Positions 35,208 to 44,880 of a stretch of 64,000 bases of DNA are shown one piece after another. The position numbers and the translations under genes are program-made. Within the stretch, counting starts at the first letter, position 1, and the number at the start of each line of letters is the position of its first letter. The DNA lies in the NCBI RefSeq assembly GCF_002934065.1, contig NZ_CP018049.1:4834501-4898500 (forward strand), given 5' to 3'. Source of the DNA: Pseudomonas orientalis. Its GTDB lineage: Bacteria > Pseudomonadota > Gammaproteobacteria > Pseudomonadales > Pseudomonadaceae. The notes below the pieces were generated by a model, which did no database searches, was not told the origin of the DNA, and saw only the letters and a program-made list of their open reading frames with translations.

Positions 35208-35975
35208 TCAAGCACTCAAATACCGTCCAATCAACGCAATGCCACTGGCCAGCACCAACCACGTCACCAACCGCACAAACGCCTCGCGGGACATGCGCAT
35301 TGTCAGCCTGCGCCCGCACCACAAGCCCAGCGCCATTGCCGGCAACAGGCACAGCGCCAACAGCAGCAGCGGCAAATCGGCATACACCCCGGCAATCAGA
35401 AACAGGCTCAGGCGCACCACGGTGCTGCAACTGATCAACGCACTTTGCGTGGCCCGCGCCGCCTCCTTGGACAGGCGGCTGTTCAGGTAGATCGCATATA
35501 AAAAGCCGCCACTGCCGAACAGCGCGCCAAACAAGCCGCCGACCGTGCCCATGGGAATCGACCAACCCGCCGCCAACTGCGTGGGCCGCGCCTTCACCGC
35601 CAGGCTGTAGACCGCGTAGGCACTGATAAACAGCCCCATCAACAACAGCAAAAGATCCGAATGCAGATTGAGCAAAAACACCACACCCAAGGTGCAACCA
35701 ATGGCCATGCACGGCAGCAGCCGCAGCAATTCCGGCTGGCTGACATCCCGACGTGTCTGCAGCAGGCCACCAAAGGCGGCGACAAAATCCAGCAACACCA
35801 ACAGCGGGATGATCTTTGACAATGGCATGAACAGAATGAGTACAGGTCCTGCCACCAGCGCCGTCCCAAAGCCGGCGATACCGAAAACGATATAGGCCAC
35901 AACGATACCGAGACCGATCACCAGCCACTCAACTGCGCCGAACGACCACTGGCTCATCAGCTCAACCGCACTCAT
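35208..35975 (-). CDS. TauE/SafE family membrane permease
   Basis: A 255-residue polytopic inner-membrane protein with about eight hydrophobic segments in two pseudo-repeats. The family repeats are IVFGIAGFGTALVAGPVLI near residue 28 and GTVGGLFGALFGSGGFLYAIYL near 150. Family members export sulfite, sulfoacetate or related small organic anions; the substrate here is unknown. The ATG at 35975 is chosen; the open frame beyond it is an antisense shadow of xseA. It is divergent from xseA. Confidence 0.9.
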   Translation of the reverse strand: MSAVELMSQWSFGAVEWLVIGLGIVVAYIVFGIAGFGTALVAGPVLILFMPLSKIIPLLVLLDFVAAFGGLLQTRRDVSQPELLRLLPCMAIGCTLGVVFLLNLHSDLLLLLMGLFISAYAVYSLAVKARPTQLAAGWSIPMGTVGGLFGALFGSGGFLYAIYLNSRLSKEAARATQSALISCSTVVRLSLFLIAGVYADLPLLLLALCLLPAMALGLWCGRRLTMRMSREAFVRLVTWLVLASGIALIGRYLSA

Positions 35976-36098
35976 GGGTAATTCCTTGAAAGAGAATGCC
36001 GACACTTTAGTCATCCGTGAGCATTGCGCCAGCACGAAGACGCACGCGGGTGGAGCAGTTCTGTCAAACCTGGCACGAATGCCTATAAACTGCCGCCC

Positions 36099-37478
36099 AT
36101 GATTAAAGATCCTTTTGCCCGACTGGGCCTGGACCGCGAAGTCCTGACTGTCAGCCAGCTCAACGGCCGCGCGCGGGTGTTGCTGGAAGACGTGTTCACC
36201 AATATCTGGGTGGAAGGCGAGATCTCCAACCTCGCCCGCCCGGCTTCGGGCCACGTGTATTTCACCCTCAAGGACAGCGGCGCCCAAGTGCGTTGCGCGC
36301 TGTTTCGCAACAACGCCGCGCGGGTACGCCAGGCGTTGAAGGACGGCCTGGCGGTGAAGGTGCGCGGCAAGGTCTCGCTGTTCGAGGGCCGTGGCGACTA
36401 CCAGTTGATCCTCGACACCGTGGAGCCTGCCGGTGATGGCGCGTTGCGACTGGCCTTCGATGCCTTGAAGGAAAAGCTCAGCGCCGAAGGCCTGTTCAGT
36501 GCCGAGCGCAAGGTGCCCTTGCCGGCGCATCCTCGGCGCATCGGTATTATCAGTTCGCCGACCGGCGCGGTGATTCGCGATATCATCAGCGTGTTCCGCC
36601 GCCGCGCGCCGAACATTGAATTGACCTTGATCCCGACCGCCGTACAGGGCCGCGAAGCCATCGCACAGATTGTGCGTGCGCTGAAGCTGGCCGACGCACG
36701 CGGCTTCGACGCGCTGATCCTGGCCCGTGGCGGCGGCTCGCTGGAAGACCTCTGGTGCTTCAACGAAGAAGCCGTGGCCCGGGCGGTGGACGCCTGCGTC
36801 ACGCCCATCGTCAGCGCGGTCGGCCATGAAACCGATGTATCGATCAGCGACTTCGTGGCGGACGTGCGCGCCCCTACCCCCTCCGCTGCCGCTGAACTGC
36901 TGGCACCGGACGCCAGTCACCTGGTGCGCCAGGTCGAAAACCTGCAGCGCCGCCTGGTGCTGTTGATGCACAACCGCCTGCGCCATGATCGCCTGCGCCT
37001 GGAGGGCATGGCCCGACGCCTGCGCCACCCTGGCGAACGCCTGCGCCAGCAGGCCCAGCGCCTGGACGACCTGGACATGCGCCTGCGCCGCGCGTTCGAG
37101 CGCAGCCTCAATACCCGTCGCGAACGCCTGATTCGCCTGGAAACCCGCCTCGCCGGCCAACATCCGGGGCGTCAACTGGCCTTGCTGCGCCAGCGCCTGG
37201 ACAGCCTCGCCGAGCGCCTGCCCCGTGCCATGCGCGAAGGCCTCAAGGCGCGGCGCCTGCAACTGCAAAGCCAGGTGCAGACGCTGCACGTGGTCAGCCC
37301 GCTGGCCACCCTGGGCCGTGGCTACAGCATCCTGCTCGACGAGCGCGGCCAGGCGATTCGCAATGCTGCGCAAACCCACACCGGCCAGCGCCTGACCGCA
37401 CGCCTCGGTGAAGGCCAACTGCAGGTGCGGGTGGAAGACAATCACCTGACCCCCGTCACCCTATCTCTACTGGATTGA
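36099..37478 (+). CDS. xseA: Exodeoxyribonuclease VII large subunit
   Basis: A 459-residue subunit of the nuclease that degrades single-stranded DNA into oligonucleotides during repair. It has an N-terminal OB fold (WVEGEISNLARPASGHVYFTLKD), a catalytic middle region (IGIISSPTGAVIRDI, RGGGSLEDLWCFN, PIVSAVGHETDVSISDFVAD) and a long Arg/Leu-rich coiled coil (about 290-400). The ATG at 36099 gives the usual length; the frame is open to 36024. The small subunit xseB is not in the window. The M23 peptidase gene begins 3 bases after the stop. Confidence 0.96.
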   Translation: MIKDPFARLGLDREVLTVSQLNGRARVLLEDVFTNIWVEGEISNLARPASGHVYFTLKDSGAQVRCALFRNNAARVRQALKDGLAVKVRGKVSLFEGRGDYQLILDTVEPAGDGALRLAFDALKEKLSAEGLFSAERKVPLPAHPRRIGIISSPTGAVIRDIISVFRRRAPNIELTLIPTAVQGREAIAQIVRALKLADARGFDALILARGGGSLEDLWCFNEEAVARAVDACVTPIVSAVGHETDVSISDFVADVRAPTPSAAAELLAPDASHLVRQVENLQRRLVLLMHNRLRHDRLRLEGMARRLRHPGERLRQQAQRLDDLDMRLRRAFERSLNTRRERLIRLETRLAGQHPGRQLALLRQRLDSLAERLPRAMREGLKARRLQLQSQVQTLHVVSPLATLGRGYSILLDERGQAIRNAAQTHTGQRLTARLGEGQLQVRVEDNHLTPVTLSLLD

Positions 37479-37481
37479 CCG

Positions 37482-38303
37482 ATGCCACGCTTTCTCAGCT
37501 TGTTGATGCTCGTTTGCCTGACCTTCAATGCCCACGCCGACAGCTACATCACCCGCCTGCTGAACAAGCCGGTGCCCGGTGGCGTCGCTGTCGTGGACTT
37601 GGGCACGGCGGCGGCCGCACCCAAGGCCACCTACCTGAACAGACCGGTGCTGGTGGTGAAGGAACAAAACACCTGGCTGGCGATTGTGGGTATCCCGTTG
37701 ACGGTCAAGCCGGGCACCGAACGCATCACCAGTGGCGGGCGCCAGCTGCCGTTCGTGGTGGGCTTCAAGAAATACCCCGAGCAACGCATCACCTTGAAGA
37801 ACAAAAGCCAGGTCAACCCGGAACCGGCGCAACTCAAGCGCATCGAGGGCGAACTGGCCGTGCAGCTCAAGGTCTACCGCAGTTTCAGCCCGAACACACC
37901 GAGCAACCTGCTGCTGGACAAACCGGTCAACGGGCCGCTGTCGAGCAAGTTCGGGGTAAGACGGTTCTTCAATGGCGAGGAGCGCAATCCCCATTCGGGC
38001 CTGGACTTTGCCGTGGGCGCGGGCACACCGATCAAGACGCCAGCGGCGGGCAAGGTGATCCTGACCGGCAACTACTTCTTCAACGGCAACACCGTATTCG
38101 TCGACCATGGCCAGGGGTTTATCAGCATGTTCTGCCATATGTCGAAAATTGACGTGAAGGTTGGCGACCAGCTGGCGCGCGGCACGGTGGTAGGCAAGGT
38201 CGGCTCGACAGGTCGCGCGACCGGGCCGCATATGCACTGGAACGTCAGCCTGAACGATGCACGGGTTGACCCGGCAATTTTCATTGGTGCGTTCCAACCC
38301 TGA
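37482..38303 (+). CDS. Periplasmic M23 peptidoglycan endopeptidase
   Basis: A 273-residue LytM-type zinc peptidase. A signal peptide ends FNAHA (about residue 19). Residues 20-150 are a non-catalytic beta domain. The catalytic domain shows His171 and Asp175 in HSGLDFAVGAGTPI and the HxH pair His250/His252 in GPHMHWNV, so the zinc site is complete and the enzyme should be active on peptide cross-links. It starts 3 bases after xseA and is probably transcribed with it. Confidence 0.92.
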   Translation: MPRFLSLLMLVCLTFNAHADSYITRLLNKPVPGGVAVVDLGTAAAAPKATYLNRPVLVVKEQNTWLAIVGIPLTVKPGTERITSGGRQLPFVVGFKKYPEQRITLKNKSQVNPEPAQLKRIEGELAVQLKVYRSFSPNTPSNLLLDKPVNGPLSSKFGVRRFFNGEERNPHSGLDFAVGAGTPIKTPAAGKVILTGNYFFNGNTVFVDHGQGFISMFCHMSKIDVKVGDQLARGTVVGKVGSTGRATGPHMHWNVSLNDARVDPAIFIGAFQP

Positions 38304-38511
38304 CCGGCTCGCCCGCAGTTGGACGTCGCACATCGTCGCACACCGTCGTCCGACGTCTCCACTACGGGACTTTCAACGCGGTGTATTTCCATCGTCTTAC
38401 ACTTTTGGCAGGAACCGTCTGATGCCCAATCTTCACCCAGTCAACGAATTACACGGAGCGTAACGAGCATGAACTGACACATGGACATCCAAATCCAGTG
38501 AGACTCACCTT

Positions 38512-41500
38512 ATGTTCTCCCTTACCCAAGCGCTATCAGAGCGGCATCAGCCATTCCCGCCGACTTCTCCCGCCAACCTCGCGCCCCTTGTCTCACCCGC
38601 CGTTTTACCTACGCCCGCCCCCACTGCACAAGAACCTGCGCCCGCCTCAAGCTACGCCCCAGATAGCCCGGCCACTCCCAACTCGTATGCCATGAACCCC
38701 GCCAAAATGCGCTACCCGCGGTTAGTGAAGCAATACAACCCTACCAAGCAATTAGCGCTGAGCCTTGAACACAGTCTTCTGACTGAAGACATGCAACGGT
38801 TACACAGCAGACAGCCAAAGTTTGAAACGTTTGTACAGGCACAGCTTGAAAAAGCGTTTCCGGACGTCAGGCCTCTCGATACCCACCTCCTGTATTACGA
38901 ACGCTACCGCGTCGGGGGTGATACTCAGTCGCCGGAATCTTCCGAACCCCTGATGACCGCGCTGGCCAGCATGGTTAAAAAAATCCTGGACAATCCGAAT
39001 GCGCTACTGCGCCCCGAGCGCAACGTCCGCACCGAATTTGCTACGCGACAAACCCCTGGCGATCCTGGAACACCCGCCCTCACGTCAAGTTCATTGCAAT
39101 CCATTGCCCGAAGCATTGCTACGCAATATCCCCAGGCACTTGAAGAGTTCTGGAGTACGCCCGGGCCAGTGGAGGGGGAGCCGAAACTGCAGCTGTCGCC
39201 AAAAGACCATCTGTTGATCCTGCATAAAAGACAATTGTCGATCCTGGCCTCGCTGCGTGTGGCCGACGGCACCCTGAGTGCGCAAGGCAAGGAGCTGATC
39301 GACAACGCGCTGCGCTACCCCACCCTGGCCGCCCGGGAAAAGAAATTCGCCCATGGCACCCGCCTGGGGGTCTATCCCGTGACTGTTGATAACAAGACAG
39401 AACGCGGCGCGATGCTGGCGGGCGCATTTCTCATCACCCGCAATGACGGCTCCCATGACAGCCCACCGACTTGGCCGAACGGGCGCACCTTTACGCTCAA
39501 CGAGGCTAATGGCCCGGTGGTGCTTTACACACCCGCAGAAGGTTTCGAGGAGTTTGCCACGCCGGCCCAGGCACGCCAGGCCTTGGCAAACCGCCTGGAT
39601 CAAGGCTCAACCGATGCGCAGCTGTTACTGCAGACCCTGCCACCCTCGCTGCAAAACCGGCCTGGTTCGTTAACCGGGGAAGACCTGATGCGCAGTGTCG
39701 AGCCGTCATCAGGGGATGTACTGGCAGAAGCCATACCCTGGATGCTCAAACGTCAGCAGGCGGAGATCGATACCCACCTGGGCAAAGCCCTGGCACCCGC
39801 TGACGGCGTCAATCCACTCACCGACAGCGCCTCACTCCAGAGCATTGATAATGCGGCCGACTGGTCTTATCTGCTTGATGGCAACAACGCCATGCAGGCG
39901 CGCGATGCCAAACTGGCCGACAAACACCAACCCGAGTGGTTAAAAAATCTGAATCCGCTGCAAGAAGCCTTTTTTACGCGCCTGGAAGAGGAGCAAGAAA
40001 AAAGCTTGGACAAGCTGACTCCGATGCTGGAGAAAATCCCTTCACTGCCGCGCTTCTCCCGTGAGCGGATGAATGCCGCCGTCAAGCAGCACTACCCGGA
40101 TGCACACGTCGATGCAGATAAGCTCATGGTTCAGGTACACACCCGAACCGGTGTTCAAGGCGGCAAGGGAACCGGCGGGCCTCTCTACGCGAACCGGCAA
40201 AGCGTAAGCCTGACAGACTTGGCGTTGAAGAACCCCAGCGGCTTTCCAGGCGTGGAAAGAGGCACGTTCACCGATGTAAAAATGACCCTGCCGCTCGTTG
40301 ACACCAAGGGCGACCCCATTCTGGATCTGGCGGGCAATCCGGTTATCCTGGACACCGACGACCTCAAAAAACTGGTCAACGTCACTGACGTCGGGGGTGA
40401 GTACGTCAAACTGCTGAAACGCGAGATGACCACAGATGCCGAATCGGGCAGCGCTGCGCAATTGCGTACGGCGTGGAAAGACAGCCTGAAAGCAACCCTG
40501 ATTAAAGAGGCGTTTCTCGCAGAGCTCAATCCCGAGGCCTACACGGAACCCGCAATTAAAGACACCAGTACCAAACGTGCGGCGCAATGGGTGGATGCGG
40601 TGGTGGAGCACCCCGATCCTGCAACGCGTCCCCAGGTGGACGGGAAAACCATTGTTGCCAACAGCCTTATCCACCGTGGGCTGGCGGTGCAGGGCGTGAT
40701 GGTGATCGGCAACCGGAGCGATGCATCACTGGTGCTGTACACCCCCAAAGCGCCTGACGGCATCACCTTTCGTGAAGTGGCTGACCACAAGAGCCTGGAC
40801 ACCCTGTTGGCCAAGGGCGAATGGGCATCCTACATTGCGCAAAGAAAATCGCCGGTCAGCAAGGATCAAATTGATGAGTTCAAGGGCGCGATTAAAAAGC
40901 ATGCCTACAACCCAATGAAGATAATAAACCCCGAACTGCTCATCTCATCGGTCAAGCTATTGGGCGGTGCTTTGAGCCTCGAGCCCATCGACGCCAACGC
41001 TCAGGATCATCTGTACCAACAACATGTACAGATGATGATCGACCGAGCTGATCACCAATCCGTGAGCAGCGCCGAGGTCGCAGAGCAATCAAAACTCAAC
41101 AAAATCGAGTTCGGCATTGAAGTGGCCTTGATTTTCGCGGATTTGATACCGGTGGCCGGCAAAGGAATATCCACCGGGGTTCGTCTGGGCAAGGCCGGCG
41201 TCACCGCGTTACGCGTCAATAGCAGACTCTTGCCGCACCTGATCAAAAAGCCAGGCCTGGCACGCGCGATCTACAGCGACTTCACCCTGGCGGGATCGCG
41301 TATCTACAATGTTCGCGCGGCGCCGATGCGCCCGGTGTTCAGAGCATCAACGACAGCAGGAGCGCTGACCCCGCACATGGGCTCCAGGGCGCTACCTGCT
41401 CCAGTCATACCCACGCCCGCGCTCGCCGCCACCAGCAGTGGCATTGCCAGCGTCGGTTCCCACACCACCACCGCCGTCGCCGTGCCGAACCGTGACTTAA

Positions 41501-42630
41501 GCGCGTTTACCCTGCCCAATGAGATCATCAGTGGCCGCCCCTTGAGACCCGATGGTACTTATAACGTCGAGGACAACTGGTACGTACGCTTTACCGACAG
41601 CACCGGCACGAACGGGGTTTACCGGATCGACTCGGTATTTCACGCCCGCAGCGGGCAGGTCAATATCGTTGATCCCAACGTTCCATTGACGGCACCGAGG
41701 GGCAACCGAATCGTAGCGTCCCTGCAATCGGCTGGAAACGGCGAATGGCGGCTGAATGAGTTACGAGGAGGAGCACCGATTGAGGGAGGAGAAACGCCAG
41801 TCAAAAAAACCTTGCCCAAGACCGAATACCTCAGCCGCAACAACGGTCGACTGGTGGAAGCCGACTTCACCCGCACATCCCTGCCAGTGGCCAGACACTG
41901 GTTCAGGAGAGATGCCCAGCAGTTCTACCAGGCTATGACCGCAGGGGGGCAAATGCCGCCACGCCCGCCTCGACTCGAGCTGGCACCCAACACATCGCCC
42001 GCTGAACTCCTGAGGGACGCCTATCAGACCACTGACGTTGTGGTGCTGGGCGAGAGCCATAATGAAATCACCAGTTTTCAACTGCTCAAGGAGAACATGC
42101 AAACCCTCAAAGACGCCGGCGTTAAAGCCATCTATCTGGAAAATGTCGAAACCGACGCCGCAGGCAAGGTCAAGGACGTGGGAATGGGGAGCGGCCGCCC
42201 GCCCGGCGCCTCGCCCACACTCTCGGAATTATCCCGTCTCGCCCAGGAAAACGGTATAGCGATAAGAGCCTTGGAACATCACTATTTGACTCGCCGGGCG
42301 GACATGCCGGGCTTTTACGGCGATATCGGCGACAATGACAAGGGCGTGACTCGTTTGCAGGAATTCAACTATTACGCGACACGCATCCTGCAAAACCGCA
42401 GACCCGGCGAAAAGGTGCTGGCCCTGGTTGGCAAGGCTCACATGAATACGTCCCGGAACGTTCCAGGCCTGGCCGAACTCAATGGTGGCGTAGGGATAGG
42501 CGTGTATCCAGCCACAACCTATAACAAAAGCATCGCCATCAGCGGTCCATCGATCCCGAGGGACCCCGGACGCACAGTGACGGGCAGCCATACGGCGGGA
42601 GATTATCAAGTCTTTCAGAAAATCACCTGA
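38512..42630 (+). CDS. Large putative toxin: DUF6543-type N-terminus and TIKI/ChaN-like C-terminus
   Basis: A 1372-residue protein. Residues about 15-60 are Pro/Ala/Thr-rich. Residues about 65-850 resemble the DUF6543 (dermonecrotic-toxin-like) region of large Pseudomonas toxins. A hydrophobic, glycine-containing patch lies at about 865-890 (FGIEVALIFADLIPVAGKGI) and could insert into a membrane. Residues about 1160-1330 carry the superfamily signature of TIKI, TraB, ChaN, erythromycin esterase and Pasteurella toxin C2 domains: GESH with His1183, Glu1210 in YLENVE, and GKAH with His1310. There is no signal peptide. No immunity gene is obvious; the gene stands alone between the M23 peptidase gene and leuA. 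Toxicity, target and secretion route are inference. Confidence 0.78.
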   Translation: MFSLTQALSERHQPFPPTSPANLAPLVSPAVLPTPAPTAQEPAPASSYAPDSPATPNSYAMNPAKMRYPRLVKQYNPTKQLALSLEHSLLTEDMQRLHSRQPKFETFVQAQLEKAFPDVRPLDTHLLYYERYRVGGDTQSPESSEPLMTALASMVKKILDNPNALLRPERNVRTEFATRQTPGDPGTPALTSSSLQSIARSIATQYPQALEEFWSTPGPVEGEPKLQLSPKDHLLILHKRQLSILASLRVADGTLSAQGKELIDNALRYPTLAAREKKFAHGTRLGVYPVTVDNKTERGAMLAGAFLITRNDGSHDSPPTWPNGRTFTLNEANGPVVLYTPAEGFEEFATPAQARQALANRLDQGSTDAQLLLQTLPPSLQNRPGSLTGEDLMRSVEPSSGDVLAEAIPWMLKRQQAEIDTHLGKALAPADGVNPLTDSASLQSIDNAADWSYLLDGNNAMQARDAKLADKHQPEWLKNLNPLQEAFFTRLEEEQEKSLDKLTPMLEKIPSLPRFSRERMNAAVKQHYPDAHVDADKLMVQVHTRTGVQGGKGTGGPLYANRQSVSLTDLALKNPSGFPGVERGTFTDVKMTLPLVDTKGDPILDLAGNPVILDTDDLKKLVNVTDVGGEYVKLLKREMTTDAESGSAAQLRTAWKDSLKATLIKEAFLAELNPEAYTEPAIKDTSTKRAAQWVDAVVEHPDPATRPQVDGKTIVANSLIHRGLAVQGVMVIGNRSDASLVLYTPKAPDGITFREVADHKSLDTLLAKGEWASYIAQRKSPVSKDQIDEFKGAIKKHAYNPMKIINPELLISSVKLLGGALSLEPIDANAQDHLYQQHVQMMIDRADHQSVSSAEVAEQSKLNKIEFGIEVALIFADLIPVAGKGISTGVRLGKAGVTALRVNSRLLPHLIKKPGLARAIYSDFTLAGSRIYNVRAAPMRPVFRASTTAGALTPHMGSRALPAPVIPTPALAATSSGIASVGSHTTTAVAVPNRDLSAFTLPNEIISGRPLRPDGTYNVEDNWYVRFTDSTGTNGVYRIDSVFHARSGQVNIVDPNVPLTAPRGNRIVASLQSAGNGEWRLNELRGGAPIEGGETPVKKTLPKTEYLSRNNGRLVEADFTRTSLPVARHWFRRDAQQFYQAMTAGGQMPPRPPRLELAPNTSPAELLRDAYQTTDVVVLGESHNEITSFQLLKENMQTLKDAGVKAIYLENVETDAAGKVKDVGMGSGRPPGASPTLSELSRLAQENGIAIRALEHHYLTRRADMPGFYGDIGDNDKGVTRLQEFNYYATRILQNRRPGEKVLALVGKAHMNTSRNVPGLAELNGGVGIGVYPATTYNKSIAISGPSIPRDPGRTVTGSHTAGDYQVFQKIT

Positions 42631-43033
42631 GTGAGCATCGCCGCAAGTACGGCAGGCAATGGTGAGTCCTTCACCATTGCGCCACTCGGTTGAGAACATG
42701 CCCTCTGCTCCATTTTTTAAATTGTGCACCTCGAGACAGCGCAGCAATAAAACCAAAGAAGATTTACAAAGGCGACAATAAACTTCTCAAAAAATGCACA
42801 AATGGAGAAATCCTATCGATTTTCCAAGATCACTTGCCATCTGCCGTGCCCACGATTAGGGTTGGGCTTATGAAAACCTCTCACACCCTCATTCAGCTCC
42901 GCCAGCACCGCAGCCTGTGCCTTGTCAGCGCACGACTGCCAGGCTGAATCGATCTGTCTCGCCCCAAGCGTCGCCCCCATAATAGTGACTCGGCAGGCCG
43001 CCTCTTCTCGGCCCTACAACAAAGGATTTTGCG
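42631..43033. other. Leader and promoter region of leuA
   Basis: About 400 bases without a standard gene. The AT-rich part around 42710-42840 could hold the leuA promoter. It is followed by a small frame (42870-42947, see its entry). A short GGCCG/CGGCC inverted repeat lies near 42991-43010, just before the leuA ribosome binding site AAAGGA. Confidence 0.45.
42870..42947 (+). CDS. Possible leuA leader peptide, 25 residues
   Basis: ATG at 42870 encodes MKTSHTLIQLRQHRSLCLVS and then ARLPG, stopping 86 bases before leuA. Five or so of 25 residues are leucine, and the frame lies in the transcribed leader of a leucine-biosynthetic gene, which suggests translation-dependent control. No clear terminator with a T run follows, so classical attenuation is not demonstrated. 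Confidence 0.35.
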   Translation: MKTSHTLIQLRQHRSLCLVSARLPG

Positions 43034-44713
43034 ATGAGCATGCTCAAAGACCCGTCTTCGAAGTACCGCGCGTTCCCGACCATCGATATCCCGGACCGCA
43101 CCTGGCCTTCTAAAACCATCACCCAAGCGCCGATCTGGTGCAGCTCCGACCTGCGTGATGGTAACCAGTCGCTGATCGAGCCGATGGACGCCGCGAAAAA
43201 GCTGCGTTTCTGGAAGACCCTGGTCGCGGTCGGCGTGAAGGAAATCGAAGCCTCCTTCCCTGCCGCATCGCAAACCGATTTTGATTTCGTGCGCACCCTG
43301 ATCGAAGACAACCACATCCCCGAGGACACCACCATTCAGGTGCTGACCCAGGGCCGTGAAGACTTGATCGCGCGCACCTTCGAATCCCTGCGCGGCGCCA
43401 AAAAGGCCATCGTGCATTTGTACAATGCCACGTCGCCGTCGTTCCGCCGCATTGTGTTCAACCAGGACAAGGACGGCATCAAGGCCATCGCGGTCAACGC
43501 CGCCAAGCTGTTCGTCAAATACGCCGCGCAGCAACCGGAAACCCAGTGGACCTTCGAATACTCCCCCGAGACCTTCAGCGCCACGGAGCTGGAGTTTGCC
43601 AAGGAAGTCTGTGACGCGGTGATCGAGGTGTGGAACCCGACGCCCGAGCACAAGATGATCCTCAACCTGCCGGCCACCGTGGAATGCGCTACGCCGAATA
43701 TCTATGCCGACCAGATCGAGTGGTTCGGTCGCCATATCAACCGCCGTGACAGCGTGATCATCAGCCTGCACACCCACAACGACCGTGGCACCGGCGTGGC
43801 CGCCACCGAACTGGGCCTGATGGCCGGCGCCGACCGTGTCGAAGGCTGCCTGTTCGGCAACGGCGAGCGCACCGGTAACGTCGACCTGGTCACCGTGGCA
43901 CTGAACATGTACACCCAGGGCCTCGACCCGCAGCTGGACTTCTCCGACATCGACGGCGTGCGCAAAGTCGTCGAAGAGTGCAACCAGATCCAAGTGCACC
44001 CGCGTCATCCGTATGTCGGCGACCTGGTGCACACCGCGTTCTCCGGCTCGCACCAGGACGCGATCCGCAAGGGCTTCTCCCAGCAGAAAGACGATGCACT
44101 GTGGGAAGTGCCGTACTTGCCGATCGACCCGGCCGACATCGGTCGCAGCTACGAAGCGGTGATCCGGGTGAACAGCCAGTCGGGTAAGGGCGGCATCGCC
44201 TACCTGCTGGAACAGGAATACGACATCAGCTTGCCGCGCCGCATGCAGATCGAATTCAGCCAGGTGGTACAGGCCGAGACCGACCGCGTGGGCCTGGAGA
44301 TGACCGCACCGCAGATCTACGCGTTGCTGCAGCGTGAATACCTGCAAGCCAACACTCCGTATGCGCTGGTCAGCCACCGCCTGCAGGAAGAAAACGGCAA
44401 CAGCTATGTGGAAGTGGAAGTCTCCGGCAAGGGCCAGGGCGAAACCAACCTGCACTGGAAAGGCAAAGGCAACGGCGCGCTGGAAGCGCTGGTGGCCGGT
44501 TTGCCGATTGGCGTGGAGATCATGGATTACAACGAACATGCGATCGGCGCGGGCACCAACGCCAAGGCGGCGGCCTATATCGAACTGCGCGTGAATGGCG
44601 AGCGTCCGGTGCATGGCGTGGGGATTGATGAAAACATCACCACTGCGAGCTTCAAGGCGCTGTTCAGTGCGTTGAACCGCTCGTTGAGCCAGCAGGAAGC
44701 GAAGGCGGCGTAA
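43034..44713 (+). CDS. leuA: 2-isopropylmalate synthase
   Basis: A 559-residue enzyme condensing acetyl-CoA with 2-ketoisovalerate, the first step of leucine synthesis. The catalytic TIM barrel (about 30-310) begins with the metal-binding SSDLRDGNQSL and includes the HTHNDRGTGVAA metal site and LFGNGERTGNVDLV. The C-terminal regulatory domain (about 420-555) binds leucine for feedback inhibition. It is the long (LeuA type 2) form common in pseudomonads. The ribosome binding site AAAGGA precedes the ATG. It stands alone and ends in a strong terminator. Confidence 0.97.
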   Translation: MSMLKDPSSKYRAFPTIDIPDRTWPSKTITQAPIWCSSDLRDGNQSLIEPMDAAKKLRFWKTLVAVGVKEIEASFPAASQTDFDFVRTLIEDNHIPEDTTIQVLTQGREDLIARTFESLRGAKKAIVHLYNATSPSFRRIVFNQDKDGIKAIAVNAAKLFVKYAAQQPETQWTFEYSPETFSATELEFAKEVCDAVIEVWNPTPEHKMILNLPATVECATPNIYADQIEWFGRHINRRDSVIISLHTHNDRGTGVAATELGLMAGADRVEGCLFGNGERTGNVDLVTVALNMYTQGLDPQLDFSDIDGVRKVVEECNQIQVHPRHPYVGDLVHTAFSGSHQDAIRKGFSQQKDDALWEVPYLPIDPADIGRSYEAVIRVNSQSGKGGIAYLLEQEYDISLPRRMQIEFSQVVQAETDRVGLEMTAPQIYALLQREYLQANTPYALVSHRLQEENGNSYVEVEVSGKGQGETNLHWKGKGNGALEALVAGLPIGVEIMDYNEHAIGAGTNAKAAAYIELRVNGERPVHGVGIDENITTASFKALFSALNRSLSQQEAKAA

Positions 44714-44731
44714 GCTTTATCGGCGCCATGC

Positions 44732-44766
44732 AAAAGGCCCCTGGGTGAGAATCCAGGGGCCTTTTT
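44732..44766 (+). terminator. Terminator of leuA
   Basis: Stem AAAAGGCCCCTGG / CCAGGGGCCTTTT with an 8-base loop, followed by further T residues, 18 bases after the leuA stop. Confidence 0.95.
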
Positions 44767-44793
44767 ACTTTGGGCTATGGTGGTGGTGCTGAT

Positions 44794-44874
44794 GGCCTCA
44801 TCGGGGGCAAGCCCCCTCCCACTTTTTGACTTGTGAATACCTTCAAATGTGGGAGGGGGCTTGCCCCCGATAGC
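44794..44874. repeat. REP pair, family 1 (REPIN)
   Basis: Inverted units at 44794-44822 and 44847-44874 between the leuA terminator and the stop of the omega-amidase gene. Confidence 0.9.
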
Positions 44875-44880
44875 GGTCTG

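Noticed and set aside
35065..35928. Upstream extension of the zinc-ribbon protein to 470 residues
   Set aside because: It runs through a REP pair and in a shifted frame over the permease gene; the ATG at 35064 gives the natural protein.
35976..37445. Long minus-strand extension of the permease frame across xseA
   Set aside because: The extension is antisense to xseA, lacks protein-like features and would add about 490 residues to a standard-length permease.
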